Notes: generated by a model from the sequence alone, not told the origin. Positions 22,105-35,034 are shown, counted from the stretch's first letter. The stretch: 64,000 bases of DNA from Diospyros lotus (GCF_014633365.1 NC_068348.1:11674311-11738310); one strand, 5' to 3'. Made by a program: numbers and translations.

Positions 22105-24577
22105 TCACTTTAAATTTACTCTTTTAGTATTTTTAGATGAAAAATCAATAATTAAACTATTACAATCAATTTGTTCCAACATATGTTTTTCAATAAACAG
22201 AATCGTCAATCCATTTAACCCTTTTTGTGACATTGTTGACCGAAGGTAAGATTTTTTCAACTTCGAGAAATTTTGTTCTGCAAAGACAACTATAACCGGC
22301 ATGGTCAGAAGTATTCTATACGCGATCCACATATTCAAAAAATAACAATCCATTGTCTTCATGTAGTCTAACACTTCAATTGTCTTCTTGGTCTTTTTTG
22401 GCTAACATCTCACAATTTTCAACTCAAAGAATAACTATTGTCCATCAATATTTGAATCCGTTTTGTACCTCAAAAATTCTTCTAGCTTATTACGTGATCT
22501 CTTCAAACAATCATCATCTGTAGAATATAATTTTTTTAAATCAAATAGAAATCTAAAAATATTTTCATATTCCTGAAGTTATTCAAACCTACGCTTAAGC
22601 GAAGAAAAAGCTTGATCAACCATATATAAGAAATAATCAACTCTAAAAGATTCTTCAGTTGAATGTGTCATCTCATCATTGACATTTTCATCAAATTGTT
22701 TCTTTCTACGAATAATACGTTTTTCTTGAAAAGTAGCTTCAATTTCTATTTGAGTAGCAATTTCTTTAGCAATAACCATGTCAGATTCAAATCTAGTTTC
22801 TCTATGGGTTTCAAAAAAAGAAATGAATACTTTCAAGTGACTTATAGTAACATCAATGATCATATCATTACTTTGTAACATTTTGTTTATTCTATTAATA
22901 GCAAACAATATATTATGCCAAATAACCATGCCAAACAAGAACTCAAAATCCATAATGTCATGTAATAGACTTTTAGCATCTCAAAATGTCTTAGGGTCAT
23001 CACATGGTTCCATCACATGAGTTAAAACAACTTTTATTTCTGGAGTTTGAAATCTTATTGCTTTAATACTTTCAATTCGACTTTCTCAACGAGTTTGTGA
23101 TAGTGGCTTAAGTGTCAAGCCTTCCACATTATCTTCCAAAACTTTCCATCGCTTTATTGAAGATGAAAACAATATATATAACATTGCACAATTCCAAAAA
23201 AAAGATTTAGCCTTTATGCGTGAATTTGCCATATCACATATGCAAGGTAAAGACTATGACAACTACACGAGGTGTAAAAGCCTTTGGATTTATTTCTTAT
23301 ACTCTTTTCTGCACACCTTTATGTTTTTCTTTTATATTAGAACCATTATCATAACTTTGACCTCTTAAGTCACCAATATCAACTTCAAGTGTTTGTAGAG
23401 CATTTATCAATTCCTCAAATAGTCCTTGCCCTCAGGTATCGTCTACCTTAAGAAATCCTAAAAAAAACTCTTCTACCTTAACTAGACTTGCTAAGACATT
23501 TACATATTGTATGATTAGAGACATTTGTTCTTTATGACTTATATCAGGTGTACAGTCAAGTATCATTGAAAAATATTTTGCTTCTTTAATTGTTTTAATG
23601 ATTGCACTTTTGATCTCACCTGCTCATATGAGTATGAATTCATTTTGAATTTTGCGACTCAGATAATGATAGTGAATTTCCTTTTCTTGAATATGCCAAA
23701 CGTGTTCTTTCATAATTAGATCAAACTCAACAATCATTTCAATCAAACCTAGAAAATTCTCATTATCTTCTTCATATAATTTTTCACTACTTGCATGAAA
23801 TGTCAAATTATTCTTACTAAGAAAGTTAACAATTGAAACTATTCTTGCAAAAACTTATCTCCAGTGTTTTATATCTTTGTTGATTTGATCTTATACAGCT
23901 TTATCAATTGTTAAATTCTTTTGTAATCGTCTTTATAATTCAATCAATTTTCTCATGTTATCCATATGCTCACTACTCACTACTCACTACTCGTTTAATG
24001 GTTTTTCAGTTTAGAACTAAGATTTTTTCAATCATTTGTCCCTTCATTAACTAATTGAATATTGTTTCATTCTTGTTTAAATAACTTACAACAAAAGAAA
24101 AATACTTTATCTAATGAAACAGGGTAGTTCAACCATTTTCTATCACTCTTCTCACCATTTGATAAATGACGAGTGTAATATGTAAAGGAGAAATGCCTAT
24201 TTTTTGAATATTTAGGAAAATCAACCACATTACCTCTTATAGGACTTTCTTTTTTCTACCAACAAGTCTATAAATTTTGATTAATATTTTTCTAATTTTT
24301 TGGATCAGTTACGTCCAAAGGGCAAGTTGAGCATTCTGTATCAAAATTTTTACGTTCTTGCTCATTTCTATTTTCAACATCTCATAATTCATGTTGTTCT
24401 CGCATGTCATTTGGAATCTCTTTATCTATCAAATTATCACAGTCTTCATTTACTATTGTATTACTAATGTTCTTAGTAACAAACTTATCCAACGCTCCTA
24501 CTTGAGATAGAATAAACTCTTGAGTTTTTTTTTTTTTTCATTTTTTCATTTTCAGATAAATATTTTTAGTAGACATA
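22105..24577 (-). pseudogene. hAT transposase pseudogene (ZMYM1 / TTF zinc-finger type)
   Basis: Reading the minus strand, scattered frames follow the order of the plant hAT-derived zinc finger MYM-type 1-like proteins. An ATG near 24577 is followed by CPLDVTDPKN (about 24310). A TTF-type zinc-finger region follows (SNGEKSDRKWLNYP, 24110-24170), then a DUF4371-like region (EKLYEEDNENFLGLIEM, 23720-23780) and the middle region (FEFLFGMVIWHNILFAIN, 22890-22950). It closes with the hAT C-terminal dimerisation domain (FSKLKKSYLRSTMSQ, 22220-22280). Several stops and frameshifts break it, so no active transposase is made. Downstream CAGGGCCGGC at 21947 is a candidate element end. Confidence 0.8.
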
Positions 24578-25224
24578 ATAAATCAATTTAAATATGAAAA
24601 TTGTTCCTTCTTGACCAAAATATAACGATTGGAGGCGGGGCGCGGGCTCCGGCGACGGGTCCGTCCAGGGGGTGGCTAGCACCTGCAAGCACTCCAACGG
24701 TTGAGTGAGTAAGAGAGTAAAGGAGATAGTGTATTAGTAGGTCAAAGATCGGAACATACCTTGGCTCTAAAGAGAGCTGGTTGATATAAAAAGAGAAGAT
24801 GTCCTCCTACATGCATGAATCATGCATTTGCAGGTGATGAAACTAGCTGTCTGGCACCGGTGGAGGTTCCCAGGTGGTAGCATGGTGGCGATGGGACCCT
24901 CATTAATGTGGATGGGATCTATCATTAATGAGGATGGGATCTGAGATGGCCGTGCGGACATCCAATAAGAGTCGCAATGATGTCGTGGTAGGCTAACGCT
25001 GGGCCAAGACTGGGTCTAGAATGAGGACCAGTTTTGGGCCCTAGACGGTCCAAAAATCAATATAATAACAAATTCAAATGTAATTGAGCAAAGAACAATA
25101 GAATCTAGTTAGATTTGATATTCGAATTGAAATTTGCAAAGCAAATTAACAAAACAACATGAAAGAAGAGTTCAAGAGATATGTAAATATCCAGTGCATC
25201 AATATATATATATATATAATCAAA
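24578..25224. other. 5' flank of the hAT pseudogene with an unclassified insertion-like block
   Basis: 24640-25030 is more GC-rich (GGCGCGGGCTCCGGCGACGG) than its surroundings and includes ATTAATG(T/A)GGATGGGATCT twice. It may be a separate repeat fragment. 25030-25224 is AT-rich with a (TA)n run near 25203. No coding sequence. Confidence 0.3.
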
Positions 25225-25497
25225 TTACTTTCTATTTTCTCTTTCTTTTGCAAAGCGAATCAATTGTCAGTGCTTACTGCCTATTGCTATGTGCTATTGA
25301 CAGAACAAAAAGAAGAAGAAGAAGAGAGCCAAGAGGGACCACGTAAATAGACAAAACAAGAAGAATACGAGAGGGACAAGGACGCACACAGACATAACAT
25401 CTAATAAGAAGAAGACAAGAACATTGGAGGAAAAATGGGCTTTTGACTCTATTTTTTACTTTTATTATAAATATTATTATAGAATATTATATATATG
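25225..25497 (+). repeat. Copy 1 of a roughly 260-bp dispersed direct repeat
   Basis: From TCTATTTTCTC through GTCAGTGCTTACTGCCTATT, an AAGAAGAAG tract and GGGCTTTTGACTCTATTTTT to AGAATATTATATATAT. The same order with few changes is at 41220-41475. Copy 1 is interrupted at its right end by the Sirevirus-like LTR at 25498. Confidence 0.85.
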
Positions 25498-26039
25498 TGT
25501 TGGTTCCTAATGATGGCAAATATATCCTAAGAGGGGGGTGAATTGGGATTAGGTAAATTTTTGATACTTTAAAACTTTGATTGATGGCAAAACACTATGT
25601 TTCAAAATATATGGGATATGTTTCGAAATAAGACTTTCTACTAAGTAGGTTTCGAAACCCACTATATATGTTTAGAAATACACTTCTCTGTTTTGCTTGA
25701 TTTGAAATCTTTTACCTCGTATTTCAAACTAATGATCTTTGGAAAAGATGATTTACATAAGTAAGAGTATACCAGAGATGTTTGTATATCAAAGATAGGT
25801 TTTCTATGTATATGAATAAGTTTATGCTCAAGAAAACTATTTTAGCCTTTGATAACAAATCTTATGATAACATGTGTAATAGGCAATAATGGTAAGCAAA
25901 AGCTAAAGAACAATTGCACATAAGATATATAGTGGTTCGGCACCCGCCTACTCCACTACCTTCAAGCTTACCCACTTGAAGGATTTGCAATCCCAATCAC
26001 TTTTTACTAGTGATCACCACAACAGGGGTTTTACCACGA

Positions 26040-26235
26040 TTCACCCCAAAACCTTACAAAGTGAGTTTTTACGGGCTCAACTCAAACCTAGCAACAAGTG
26101 AGTTTTAGGCTCAACTCAAACCTTACACCAAGTGAGTTTTAAGGCTAAACTGGAACCATCGACACAATGAGTTTTAGGCTCAACTCAAACCTTTACATCA
26201 AATGAGTTTTTAGGCTAAACTCAAACCTTACAATA
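26040..26235. repeat. Tandem repeat of about 37-40 bp in the LTR
   Basis: Around five imperfect copies of CTCAAACCTTACA...GTGAGTTTTAGG lie in the transcribed part of the minus-strand LTR, each a slight variant (AAATGAGTTTTTAGGCTAAA and similar). Confidence 0.85.
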
Positions 26236-26546
26236 ATCAAGATAAATGAAGTTTATCTTTACAGCCCAAAGAGCAACAAATGCCTTACCGGAGGATGTAC
26301 AAACCTTTGTACCAGCTTGAGATGAGGAGAGTTAGAGAGGATATAACTTCTTGTTTCAGCTTGCTTCTCCTTCTCACTTTCACACCACAATGCACATCTA
26401 TGAATGAATGGATCTTCTTTGAAAGCTTGTCAAACGACTTTAGATTATTTGTGCTTGTGTGTGTGTCTCTAGTGTGTGCTCACTTCTTGTATCTTGTTCT
26501 TGCTTAATCAATTTCTATCAATCTCTTCTTGTCTTCAAATACTTGC

Positions 26547-26554
26547 TATTTATA
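26547..26554 (-). promoter_or_regulatory. TATA box of the minus-strand Sirevirus-like LTR
   Basis: TATAAATA on the minus strand, in GGTATAAATAGCAAG. The palindrome array at 26590-27115 lies immediately upstream. Confidence 0.6.
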
Positions 26555-26589
26555 CCAAGATATAGAAAATTGGCCGTTTATAGCCGTTA

Positions 26590-27115
26590 GAGACAAGACA
26601 GGAAAGTAGGTTTCAAAACATACAAAGTGTGTTTCAAAACATCACATAAATAGACTAAGGTTTCGAAACATAGACAACAGGTTTCGAAACATACACGCTT
26701 ACAGCTGGACAAAGCACTTAGAGACAGCAAACAAGTGGGAGACAAACACTTATGCCCACTTTGAATATTTTAAAAGCACTCACATTCAAATTCAAATTTG
26801 AACCTCATACCATGGAGAATGCATTAATAAAATGATGTGAGAAGCATACAAAAATGCAGCATACATGCATCTTAGTTTTTAAATGATCTACTGACAAAAT
26901 GTCAGAGGTTTCGAAACATGACATGATAGGTTTAGAAACATACCTATCTGAAAATGAGGTTTCGAAACATAGACATATAGGTTTCGAAACATGGTTCAAA
27001 ACCTGAATTGAAAACACATGCATAACAGAGATGTTTCGAAATAGCATACATTGAAAACATTGAAAACCATTTTAAAGGGGTTTCGAAACATGCATGAAAA
27101 CATGACAGATATTTA
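26590..27115. promoter_or_regulatory. Array of TTTCGAAA palindromes in U3
   Basis: GTTTCGAAAC or close variants (TTTAGAAAC, TTTCAAAAC) recur about a dozen times, usually as AGGTTTCGAAACATA. More copies lie at 25610-25690. The position upstream of the TATA box suggests a cis-regulatory or packaging role; that is inference. Confidence 0.6.
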
Positions 27116-27665
27116 GAAACATTTGCATTAAAGAACAATCCACAGCATGTATACATCACAGCTTATTTACATTTCTTTAGTTTAAGTAAATGTCCTCATT
27201 TTATTTTATTTATATTTTACATTCCATTTACCTTTATACATAAATGTAAATAACGAAGTACCCCCTATTTGGATTCAATAAAAATACTCTAAAAATCAAA
27301 ATCCAAATCAATAAGAAAGTAGATTTTGGGTTTTAGTACAAACTCAAGTTTTAACAATAATATCACCTCCAAAATATATACTTTCTATTTAATGAAAAAT
27401 TCATTAAAAATCGTTTTAGCACTAATGAATTTTCGATATCAAAATACCGGGAGTTAGTTTTCTAATAAGAAAACATTATCTTATACTTCTCCTTATAAGG
27501 TGCTAACCTTCCAGACTTAGTCAAAACAGGGTTTTCATTTTCACAAAGTGAAACTTGATATTGAAATTGATATATATTGAAAACCACATACTTGACTCAT
27601 GATTTAGGGGTTAAACCAATATATGTTTTTCATCATTAAAACTATTGTACAAAAGTACAACAACA

Positions 27666-28217
27666 ATCTCCCCCTTTTTGATGATGACAAAACCTTAAAT
27701 CAATTTCACATATCTCTTTCCCTAAAATGATATATCTCTCTCCCTTTTTCTAAACGCTTTTGATTTAACATATCTCTCTCCCCATTTTTGTCAACAATCA
27801 AAAAGGTGTATCTTTAAGAAAAATAATCTCCTTGTTAAACCAAAAAATAATTTTTCTCCCCTTTTTAACTCTCCCCCAACGATAGTTTAAAAAACTTTGC
27901 TTTTAAGCAAAACATACTATATTTCAAACGATTTCACATAGCTTAAAATAAATCATCTCCCCCTTAAAACAAAATCTTTTCAATAGAGTTGAGTTTGAGA
28001 TAATACTACCAAGAAAAGATAGTTTTAAACACTAGAGAAGGATTGAGTTGGAGATAGCACTACAAAGTAAAGATAGTTTTAAAAAACTAGAGATAGCTCC
28101 TCCTTAAGATGACATGATTAACATCATAAAAGATTTTTGAACACATGCCATATACATAAAAAACCTTTTTCATGAGATGCCAAAATTTAAAAATTTCATA
28201 CCATATTGCATACTCAT
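27666..28217 (-). other. 3' internal end of the minus-strand Sirevirus with polypurine motifs
   Basis: Several CTCCCCCTTTTT / CTCTCCCATTTTTGTC blocks (minus: AAAAAGGGGGAG) lie at about 27667, 27725, 27775, 27855, 27880 and 27957, like the multiple polypurine tracts of Sireviruses upstream of the 3' LTR. The segment is cut at 28217 by the chromovirus-like LTR, and the rest of the Sirevirus is not seen. Confidence 0.65.
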
Positions 28218-30822
28218 TGTAATACCCCATGTTCGTATAAAGTTGTCACATAATTTCGATGAGTTTAGAATACCGAAAATTGGCTTAATAGCAGTTATAC
28301 ATACCGAATTGACTGCAGGGAATGCCTCGGAGTGAAATTTTATAAAGAAAATAATATGGTTTCGATAAGCATTTCGAGATAGGATTTATAGTATCGAAAG
28401 AAATTGCATCGGGAACAGTTTTCGGTATAACTAAAATACAACTGCCATTTAGGCTGTAAAACCGAATCGGGGTAGAAGACTCCCAAAAAATCAGCGAAAC
28501 CCTAGGGGGGCTCAGGTTTTTCGTAAGGATCAACCCTTCAGTGGTTTTGAGATAAAACGATAGCCCAGTAAGGATACTGGGGCGAAATCGTCCTTTTTAA
28601 CTAAGTTTTAGGTTATTAATTTTGTATTTTCAGTATCGTAATGCCAATTAATTCAGTGTTTGTGGATATTATTACAATTAGAGAATTATTCTAATAAATT
28701 TAGGATTAAAATGAGATTTAAATATATAATTTTTTAATTTATATAATACAATATATAACTATATTATATATATGTATGCAGACGTGCTGTGTGTGCATGT
28801 GAGTGATGGCAGCCAGCCATCTCCATACTTTATGCCATTTCCTACAAGTTTTAGAAGGATTTACACGCAATGGCCGCCTTTGCAAATTTTGGAAGCCATT
28901 GCACGCAATCTCCACGACCTGCAAGAGTTATTCAAAATGGAGTGTCTCAGACGCAATGAGGGACGGCCAGCCAATGAGGAGAGGCAGAGGATCGCCTATA
29001 AATAGAGGGAGAAGAGAAAAGAGGAAGGCAAGAAATGGAAATAGAAGCTGCGGCCGAGAGAGAGAGCGAGGGCCGAGAGATGCAAGGGAGAGAGAGTTGG
29101 GCTGGGTAATCCGAGAGAAGTAAGGGGGAGAGAGAGAGAGAGAGAGAGCTGGAAGGGAGGTGGAGGCATGGCCATGGCAGCCGCGAAGCTCCTGTTGCAG
29201 CAGTCATGGCTGCGAACATGGTAGTTTCGCGTCGAGTAGGGAGGCCGAGCGGCGCAGCGCGATGATGGCGGGTGACGCGGAGGTGGCCAGAGGCTCAAAC
29301 GGTGGCAACAGGGACGGACGAAGGTGGCCTGGGTTGGCTGGTTTCATCCATGGCAGCACGCAAGGCTGGTTCGGGCAAGTGCAGGGGAGAAAGAAGAAGA
29401 AGAAGAAGAAGAAGAAGAAGAAGAAATAAAGAAAGAAGAAAGAAAGAATGAAGAAGAAAGGAGTTGCAGGATGCAGGGGAGGCGGGAGGAAGAAGGAGGA
29501 GGAAGAAGAAGAATGAGAGGAAAAGAAAAAGAAAAGAAAAAGAAAGAAAATAAAAGAAATGGAGAAAAATAGAAAAAAAATAGAGAAAATTCTAGAAAAA
29601 TTATGGAAAATAGAAAATTATGTTTCAGTGATATTTCAGATATTTTGGGCGAGAAAATAGTTCGAGCACGCGTTTCGAGATCAGGGCATGCATACCGAGA
29701 AAGCCGAGAAAGCTAAGTTAAGGTAAGTAAATTTTCTTAAAAAATTCTAGAAATTCAAGAATATTATTTTATGAATTTTCGTAGAAGAATATTTGAGAAA
29801 ATATTTTAGAAATATTTAATTTAGATTTATTGAGGAAAATTAGGAAGAAATAGAAAGAAAATTAAAGAAAATGCCAAAAATTATGGAAAAATAGATTTTA
29901 ATATTTATTTAAATACCTATGGTGATTAAGATGCTTTGAGGTTTAAGTTGAAGTGATTGGTGCAAGTTTTGAGGTTGGCATGCAAATCGAGGCGATGCAC
30001 GAGGCAAGGCATGGATATCGAGGTAACCCGATAAGCTTGAGAAGGTAAGTGGTACTTCCTAATTAAAGTTAGTTTTACGAAAAATGTTTGGTTGTAAGTG
30101 ATTTATGTTTAAGAAACCTGATCCTTGGGAATGCTTTCATCATATTGACATACTGTGATATGTACTCAACACGTAGACTGCATCCATGACATGATTATGA
30201 AATGCATAAATACACGTTGATATCATTGATCACACGTATTTGAGGCCGTAGGGAGTACGAACTGGCACCGCTACTTTACCAAGGGTGCACCCATACACCC
30301 CGGCTTCGAAAGAGGTAGCGGCAAAAATGGTAGGTAGCATGAGGGGTGCAGTTGACACCTACGATGAAAGACATTGCATACACACATGACATATCATTAT
30401 GTACCCTTATTTAGATGATTTATCATCTAATTTGGGCTTTCCCCTAGAATATTCAAATGTTCCAGGTGGAGATTATAGTAGATACGAGGATAAATGAGGC
30501 ATGAAATGGCACTTATCAGAGTGCATGAAGAATAGAATGTATGTTTCGTAGCCCCTGTATTTAAGTTCTGCTACTTTAGATTCTGAACGTTTTGAGGAAT
30601 GTTGAAGATGTAAGAATTATTTATAATTAATGTTAAGATATCAGGTTTCGATCTTTGCTTTCGCATTTGATGTGTATAATGATTATCTTTCGAGATAAAA
30701 TGTATGGAAATTCTAGGACGGATTCAAGGAATGATGCGGTTTAGTTTAGTGTTTGAAAGAAAAAAATTATTGTCCCATAATTGTCCCAAGTCATAACGCG
30801 CCCGGGAAAGTGGGGTGTTACA
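28218..30822 (+). repeat. 5' LTR of the chromovirus-like element
   Basis: Begins TGTAATACCCCATG and ends GGGGTGTTACA. The start matches 34216 onward and the whole LTR matches the reverse complement of 38413-41097. It carries TATAAATA at 28997, a (GAA)n tract near 29393-29424 and a purine-rich leader. ORFs inside are low-complexity. The preceding five bases are CTCAT; their partner is lost. Confidence 0.85.
28997..29004 (+). promoter_or_regulatory. TATA box of the chromovirus-like 5' LTR
   Basis: TATAAATA in ATCGCCTATAAATAGAGGG. The same context is kept in the other two family members, at 34996-35003 (+) and 40298-40305 (minus). Confidence 0.7.
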
Positions 30823-30824
30823 GT

Positions 30825-30836
30825 TGGTATCAGAGC
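30825..30836 (+). other. Primer binding site, initiator tRNA-Met type
   Basis: TGGTATCAGAGC two bases after the LTR end TTACA (30822). Confidence 0.9.
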
Positions 30837-33800
30837 TTAAGATTATTGGAAGCCCTAAGTGACTCAGATGTAGTTGATATCGTAGTTAATCATTATTTGG
30901 AGATTCGGAGATTGTCGATTGAAGGCTTAGAGGTTATTGGATTTAAGTGTTGTGTAGTGGAAGTGCATGTCTAGGAAAGTTCTGGCTAAGGAAAGACTTG
31001 GTATTTAAGTGTGTCCATTTGTGACCCACCTCTCTTTCTTGGGAACTTACCTGGTGTACTATTCACGTTTAGACACTATTCCAGTATACGATTACTATTC
31101 TCAGTGAATAATAAAAGCCTGATAGAAACTAGTACAATGATCTAGCTATGGAAGTTAGGATTAGATGATATGATTCGGGTGTAAGGTTGACTCAGTAACC
31201 ATAATTATGGATTTGAGAGATTTAGAGACTGTTGATTTAATGTCATTAGTCAGAATTCGTACAATGAGAGATAGGATAACTGTGGATGATCGAATCATAG
31301 ATGATTAGTCTGATGTAACATGGCTTAGCTAACGAGTTAGGATCAAATGATAAATACTTTTCAAGGATCATTTAATATCTCAGAAATAATATGTAAAGAT
31401 CAAGGATCCAATGAATTGGGTCAAGCAAAATGCCGAAGATGGCCAAATGATGGCGTAAGAGTTGCGCCAATTGATGAGGTAATGGTGGTACAATCGTTGT
31501 TACTCGTAGAGATGGGATAAGGAACTCTAGCAGCGTGATGGCACTACTGCTTCGGTGTTCGCAGTGACAAATCTGGGTCTGGGGACCCACGTGCAGATGG
31601 TTGATAGATGGCTTGCGATAGGGTATGAGAAGCCTGTCGATCGAAGCATCATAGCAGACTACCTAGGAGACAATCAGGTGCTGAAGATTTGGGACAGCTA
31701 GTAAGGTCTATATCTTGTATGGATCTAAGTCCCAATGGTCTAGGGTGCGAGGTGTGACACTAGCTAAGGTTGAAAGAGGCCAAAAGCCCAGGGAATCAAC
31801 CCGAATTGAAATGGATTGAGTATGGATTGAGTGTCTTATTTAAAGAATTGTATCAGGGTTCGCGGTCATTTTGGAAGTAGGTGACATGACGAACAATGCA
31901 AGACACGAGAGATAGAACACATCGGTATTTAGTAGGGCAATAGGATCATGAGATAATAGCTTCGGTTCAAGTAGAGTTCGGGTACCGGAAAAAAAATGAA
32001 AGAGATTGCTTAATAGGTCGTATCAACTCTAATGGAAAGATAAGGAGACCTAGTCAATAGAGGTTGTGACTACGATTTAGTATGCCAAATAGGCTTGCGG
32101 AATCAGGTAAAGTTGTCGGTGGAGAACTCGGAAGCACTATGATGAATGGTGGATAGAATTCACGGAAGATAATTGGAACCAGATATTGTGATCCGATTTG
32201 AGATTTTCGGAGACAAATCAGTTTGAGACTTTTGAGGAATTTCTTGAAAAAAAAAATGATTGAGGATCTAAGGAAACTTTAGAGTTTGCAAGAAGAAATC
32301 CAAGGAGAATTATGGATTGTCATCTGGAAGATTGTGCGAATCTTAGATGTGATTGAGAGAATCAAGTGATGGCAGTTATGCCAGGATAATGGGTTGTAAT
32401 AAGAAGAGCTGCAAACCTAGATCGATTAAGAAATTTGAGATTTTAGATTTTGGAGAATGAAACTCTCGTATGGCTAGACGGTTAGTAGCCTAGTAGGCAA
32501 ATTAGGAGATGTATAGCTGGGTGATCATTGAAGTGATGTCAGTAAGTTATGAGGAGCCTACTAAGATATGATACAGGCACTTACGGTCAGTGAAAAGCCG
32601 TAAGAAAAAAAGGGAAACACTGGATATTCTCAGAAGATTTATCGATTACTTCTTAATGATGATTTCCAATAATAGCTTGAGGTTATTAAATACTTAGCTA
32701 TAAGTGGCTTAATTGAGGACATAAATTATCAGGGTTTGAAAGAGGTGATAATCGATATCTTTACCTTGAATTTGATTAATTATAAAGCAGCTGTAAGAGG
32801 CTGAGATATTTCGATGATCGATAAGGGAATAAGGCATTTCAGGAATCAGCGATGGAGTCATGATTTAATGGTTTGATCAAAGTACCATCTGCATTGAAGT
32901 CATGTGGTAATTGTGTCTATTGGTGTACTCCTCAGCTAAGGAGACATGTAAGGAACATTGAGCATAATGTTAGGGAACATCACAATAGATGTTAAGATTG
33001 GGTTCCTAGGTTGTGAGCAAATCAAGAAAGAAATGATGAGAGCATGAGGCTCCGTGTCGGAAACATGAGATCAAAGTTGATTGTCGTAAGCACCGTAAGT
33101 TTATGAAGTCCCGAAAAGTCGAATGTCCTGATAGATTTCGGGAGACAAATCGAAAGTCTTGGGAGAAGATTAGTCCGAGGAAATATCGGTAACCTAAGTA
33201 AGTAGCTTCGAAAAGGATCGAGCATATTTAGAGTCAATTGATATGAAATGTTATCACTTGAGGATTAATTCAAACAAATTTGAGGATCAAATGATTAATC
33301 TGATGATATAAAACGTTATTTGAGGGTCACTTTGAAAAGTACGAGGACTTATTTGAGTTATGGGTATGGATGAATAAATATTAGTGTTGCTAGATTGGAA
33401 GATAACGTTAAGTTTCAATTGATATTAAAAGTTCGATTACGAAACGAAGAATTGGAGACATAATCAATTAATTAGATAAGATAGTTATACGACATGATTA
33501 AAAGATGATTGTGGTCAATTATCGGAAACTTGAGGTCTTATCAGGTCATGAATACCTACGAGAATGAGGAAACAACAGTTATAAAAAAACCTCAAATAGG
33601 TTGGCTCGAGTAAAGATCAAGCAATGATTAAGTTTGAGATGACCTAAAGTGAGGCATAGATAGTTTCGAGGATATGTGATAACTAAGGTGATGTGGTAGG
33701 ACCACTGACTTGTTGTGGCAATCTGGAAGCCTATAAAACAACCTAGTGATGACAAGATATGTAATGTTTAAGGATCCAAGGATACGTGAAATAGTTTGAT

Positions 33801-34202
33801 GACATAAGAATATTTCTTCGAAGATTCATTTAATGTATCGAGGTCAGGGACTCTTGTGTTAAGATTATCAAAGCATGATCGATTAGTTCAAGATAAATGA
33901 CATCGTAAGGAATCAAAATTAGAGAGGTGTCAAGATCAAGGATATCAATTGGATAACTTAGTGAAAAGCAAATTAAAAATTGATGATATAAGAGTTGCAG
34001 GCGCATTACGATGATATGTGTACCGACTTGGATAGGAGTTCAGGTTAAGATTCGTGGCCAAGAACCGAGTTATGCAGTTATGATTTGAAAGGTATGCATG
34101 GTTGACAAGTGTACTTATCTAGGAACTAATAAGTGTGATCAGCCAAGAGTTCTAATTTTGAGATTTAGGATATGTGACAAATTTCGAGGATGAAATTTTT
34201 GT
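30837..34202 (+). other. Internal domain without recognisable coding sequence
   Basis: About 3.4 kb, even in composition, with many GATGATATG/GAGGATC-like words but no long frame and no Gag or Pol motif in any frame that I could find. A LARD interior is expected to be non-coding yet conserved between copies; strong decay of a chromovirus gag-pol is the alternative. Confidence 0.55.
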
Positions 34203-34215
34203 AAGGAGAGGAGAA
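34203..34215 (+). other. Polypurine tract
   Basis: AAGGAGAGGAGAA directly before the 3' LTR start TGTAATACTCC, the plus-strand primer of the element. Confidence 0.8.
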
Positions 34216-35034
34216 TGTAATACTCCATGTTCGTATAAAGTTGCCACATAATTTCGATGAGTTTAGAATACCGAAAATTGGCTTAATAGCAGTTATACAT
34301 ACCGAATCGACTGCAGGGAATGCCTCGGAGTGAAATTGTCTAAAGAAAATAATATGGTTTCAATAAGCGTTCTGAGATAGGATTTATGGTATCGAAAGAA
34401 ATTGCATCGGGAACAGTTTTCGGTATAACTAAAATACAGCTGCCATTTAGGCTGTAAAACCGAATCGGGGTAGAAGACTCCCGAAAAATCAACGAAACCC
34501 TAGGGGGGCTCAGGTTTTTCATAAGGATCAACCCTTTAGTGGTTTTGAGATAAAATGATAGCCCGGTAAGGATACTGGGGCGAAATCGTCCTTTTTAACT
34601 AAGTTTCAGGTTATTAATTTTGCATTTTCGGTATCGTAATGCCAATTAATTCAATGTTTGTGGATATTATTACAATTAGAGAATTATTCTAATAAATTTA
34701 GGATTAAAAATGAGATTTAAATATATAATTTTTTAATTTATATAATACAATATATAACTATATTATATATATGTATGTAGACATGCTGTGTGTGCACGTG
34801 AGTGATGGCAACCAGCCATCTCCATACTTCATGCCATTTCCTGCAAGGGTTAGAAGGATTTACACGCAATGGCCGCCTCTGCAAATTTTGGAAGCCATTG
34901 CACGCAATCTCCACGACCTGCAAGAGTTATGGAAAATGGAGTGTCTCAAACGCAATGAGGGACGGCCAGCCAATGAAGAGAGGCAAAGGATCGCCTATAA
35001 ATAGAGGGAGAAGAGAAAAGAAGAAGGCAAGAAG
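34216..35034 (+). repeat. Truncated 3' LTR of the chromovirus-like element
   Basis: It follows the 5' LTR from its first base to about 35034 (GAAGGCAAGAAG), with differences scattered through it (a few per cent by eye), then breaks off. The missing 1.8 kb is replaced by a segment ending in a Helitron terminus. Confidence 0.85.

Larger units (their letters stand above)
25498..27665 (-). repeat. Sirevirus-like copia LTR, minus strand
   Basis: On the minus strand it starts TGTTGTTGTAC (27665), directly after an AAAAAGGGGGAGAT polypurine tract, and ends GGAACCAACA (25498). CAATTCACCCCCCTCTTAGG near the 3' end matches the CACCCCCCCTCTTGG block of the complete Sirevirus at 48241-56696. A TATA box at 26547-26554 and an array of TTTCGAAA palindromes are in U3. 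Length is about 2.17 kb. This should be the 3' LTR, because the polypurine tract precedes it. Confidence 0.75.
28218..35034 (+). mobile_element. Non-autonomous chromovirus-like (LARD-like) gypsy element, 3' end truncated
   Basis: A 2605-bp 5' LTR, initiator-Met primer site, an interior of about 3.4 kb, a polypurine tract and the first 820 bp of the 3' LTR are present in order. The GAAATTTTTGTAAGGAGAGG block before the 3' LTR is the usual pre-LTR phrase of Tekay/Del chromoviruses. No frame longer than about 75 codons is credible inside and I find no protease, reverse transcriptase or integrase motif. It either is a large retrotransposon derivative (LARD) or is extremely decayed. Confidence 0.75.

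Noticed and set aside
24640..25030. Right end of the hAT element carrying the ZMYM1-type pseudogene
   Set aside because: Searched for a reverse copy of CAGGGCCGGC; GGGCCCTAGACGG is only weakly similar and no 8-bp duplication could be paired.
29160..29572. Lysine/glutamate-rich frames
   Set aside because: Translations of the (GAA)n purine tract in the chromovirus-like LTR.
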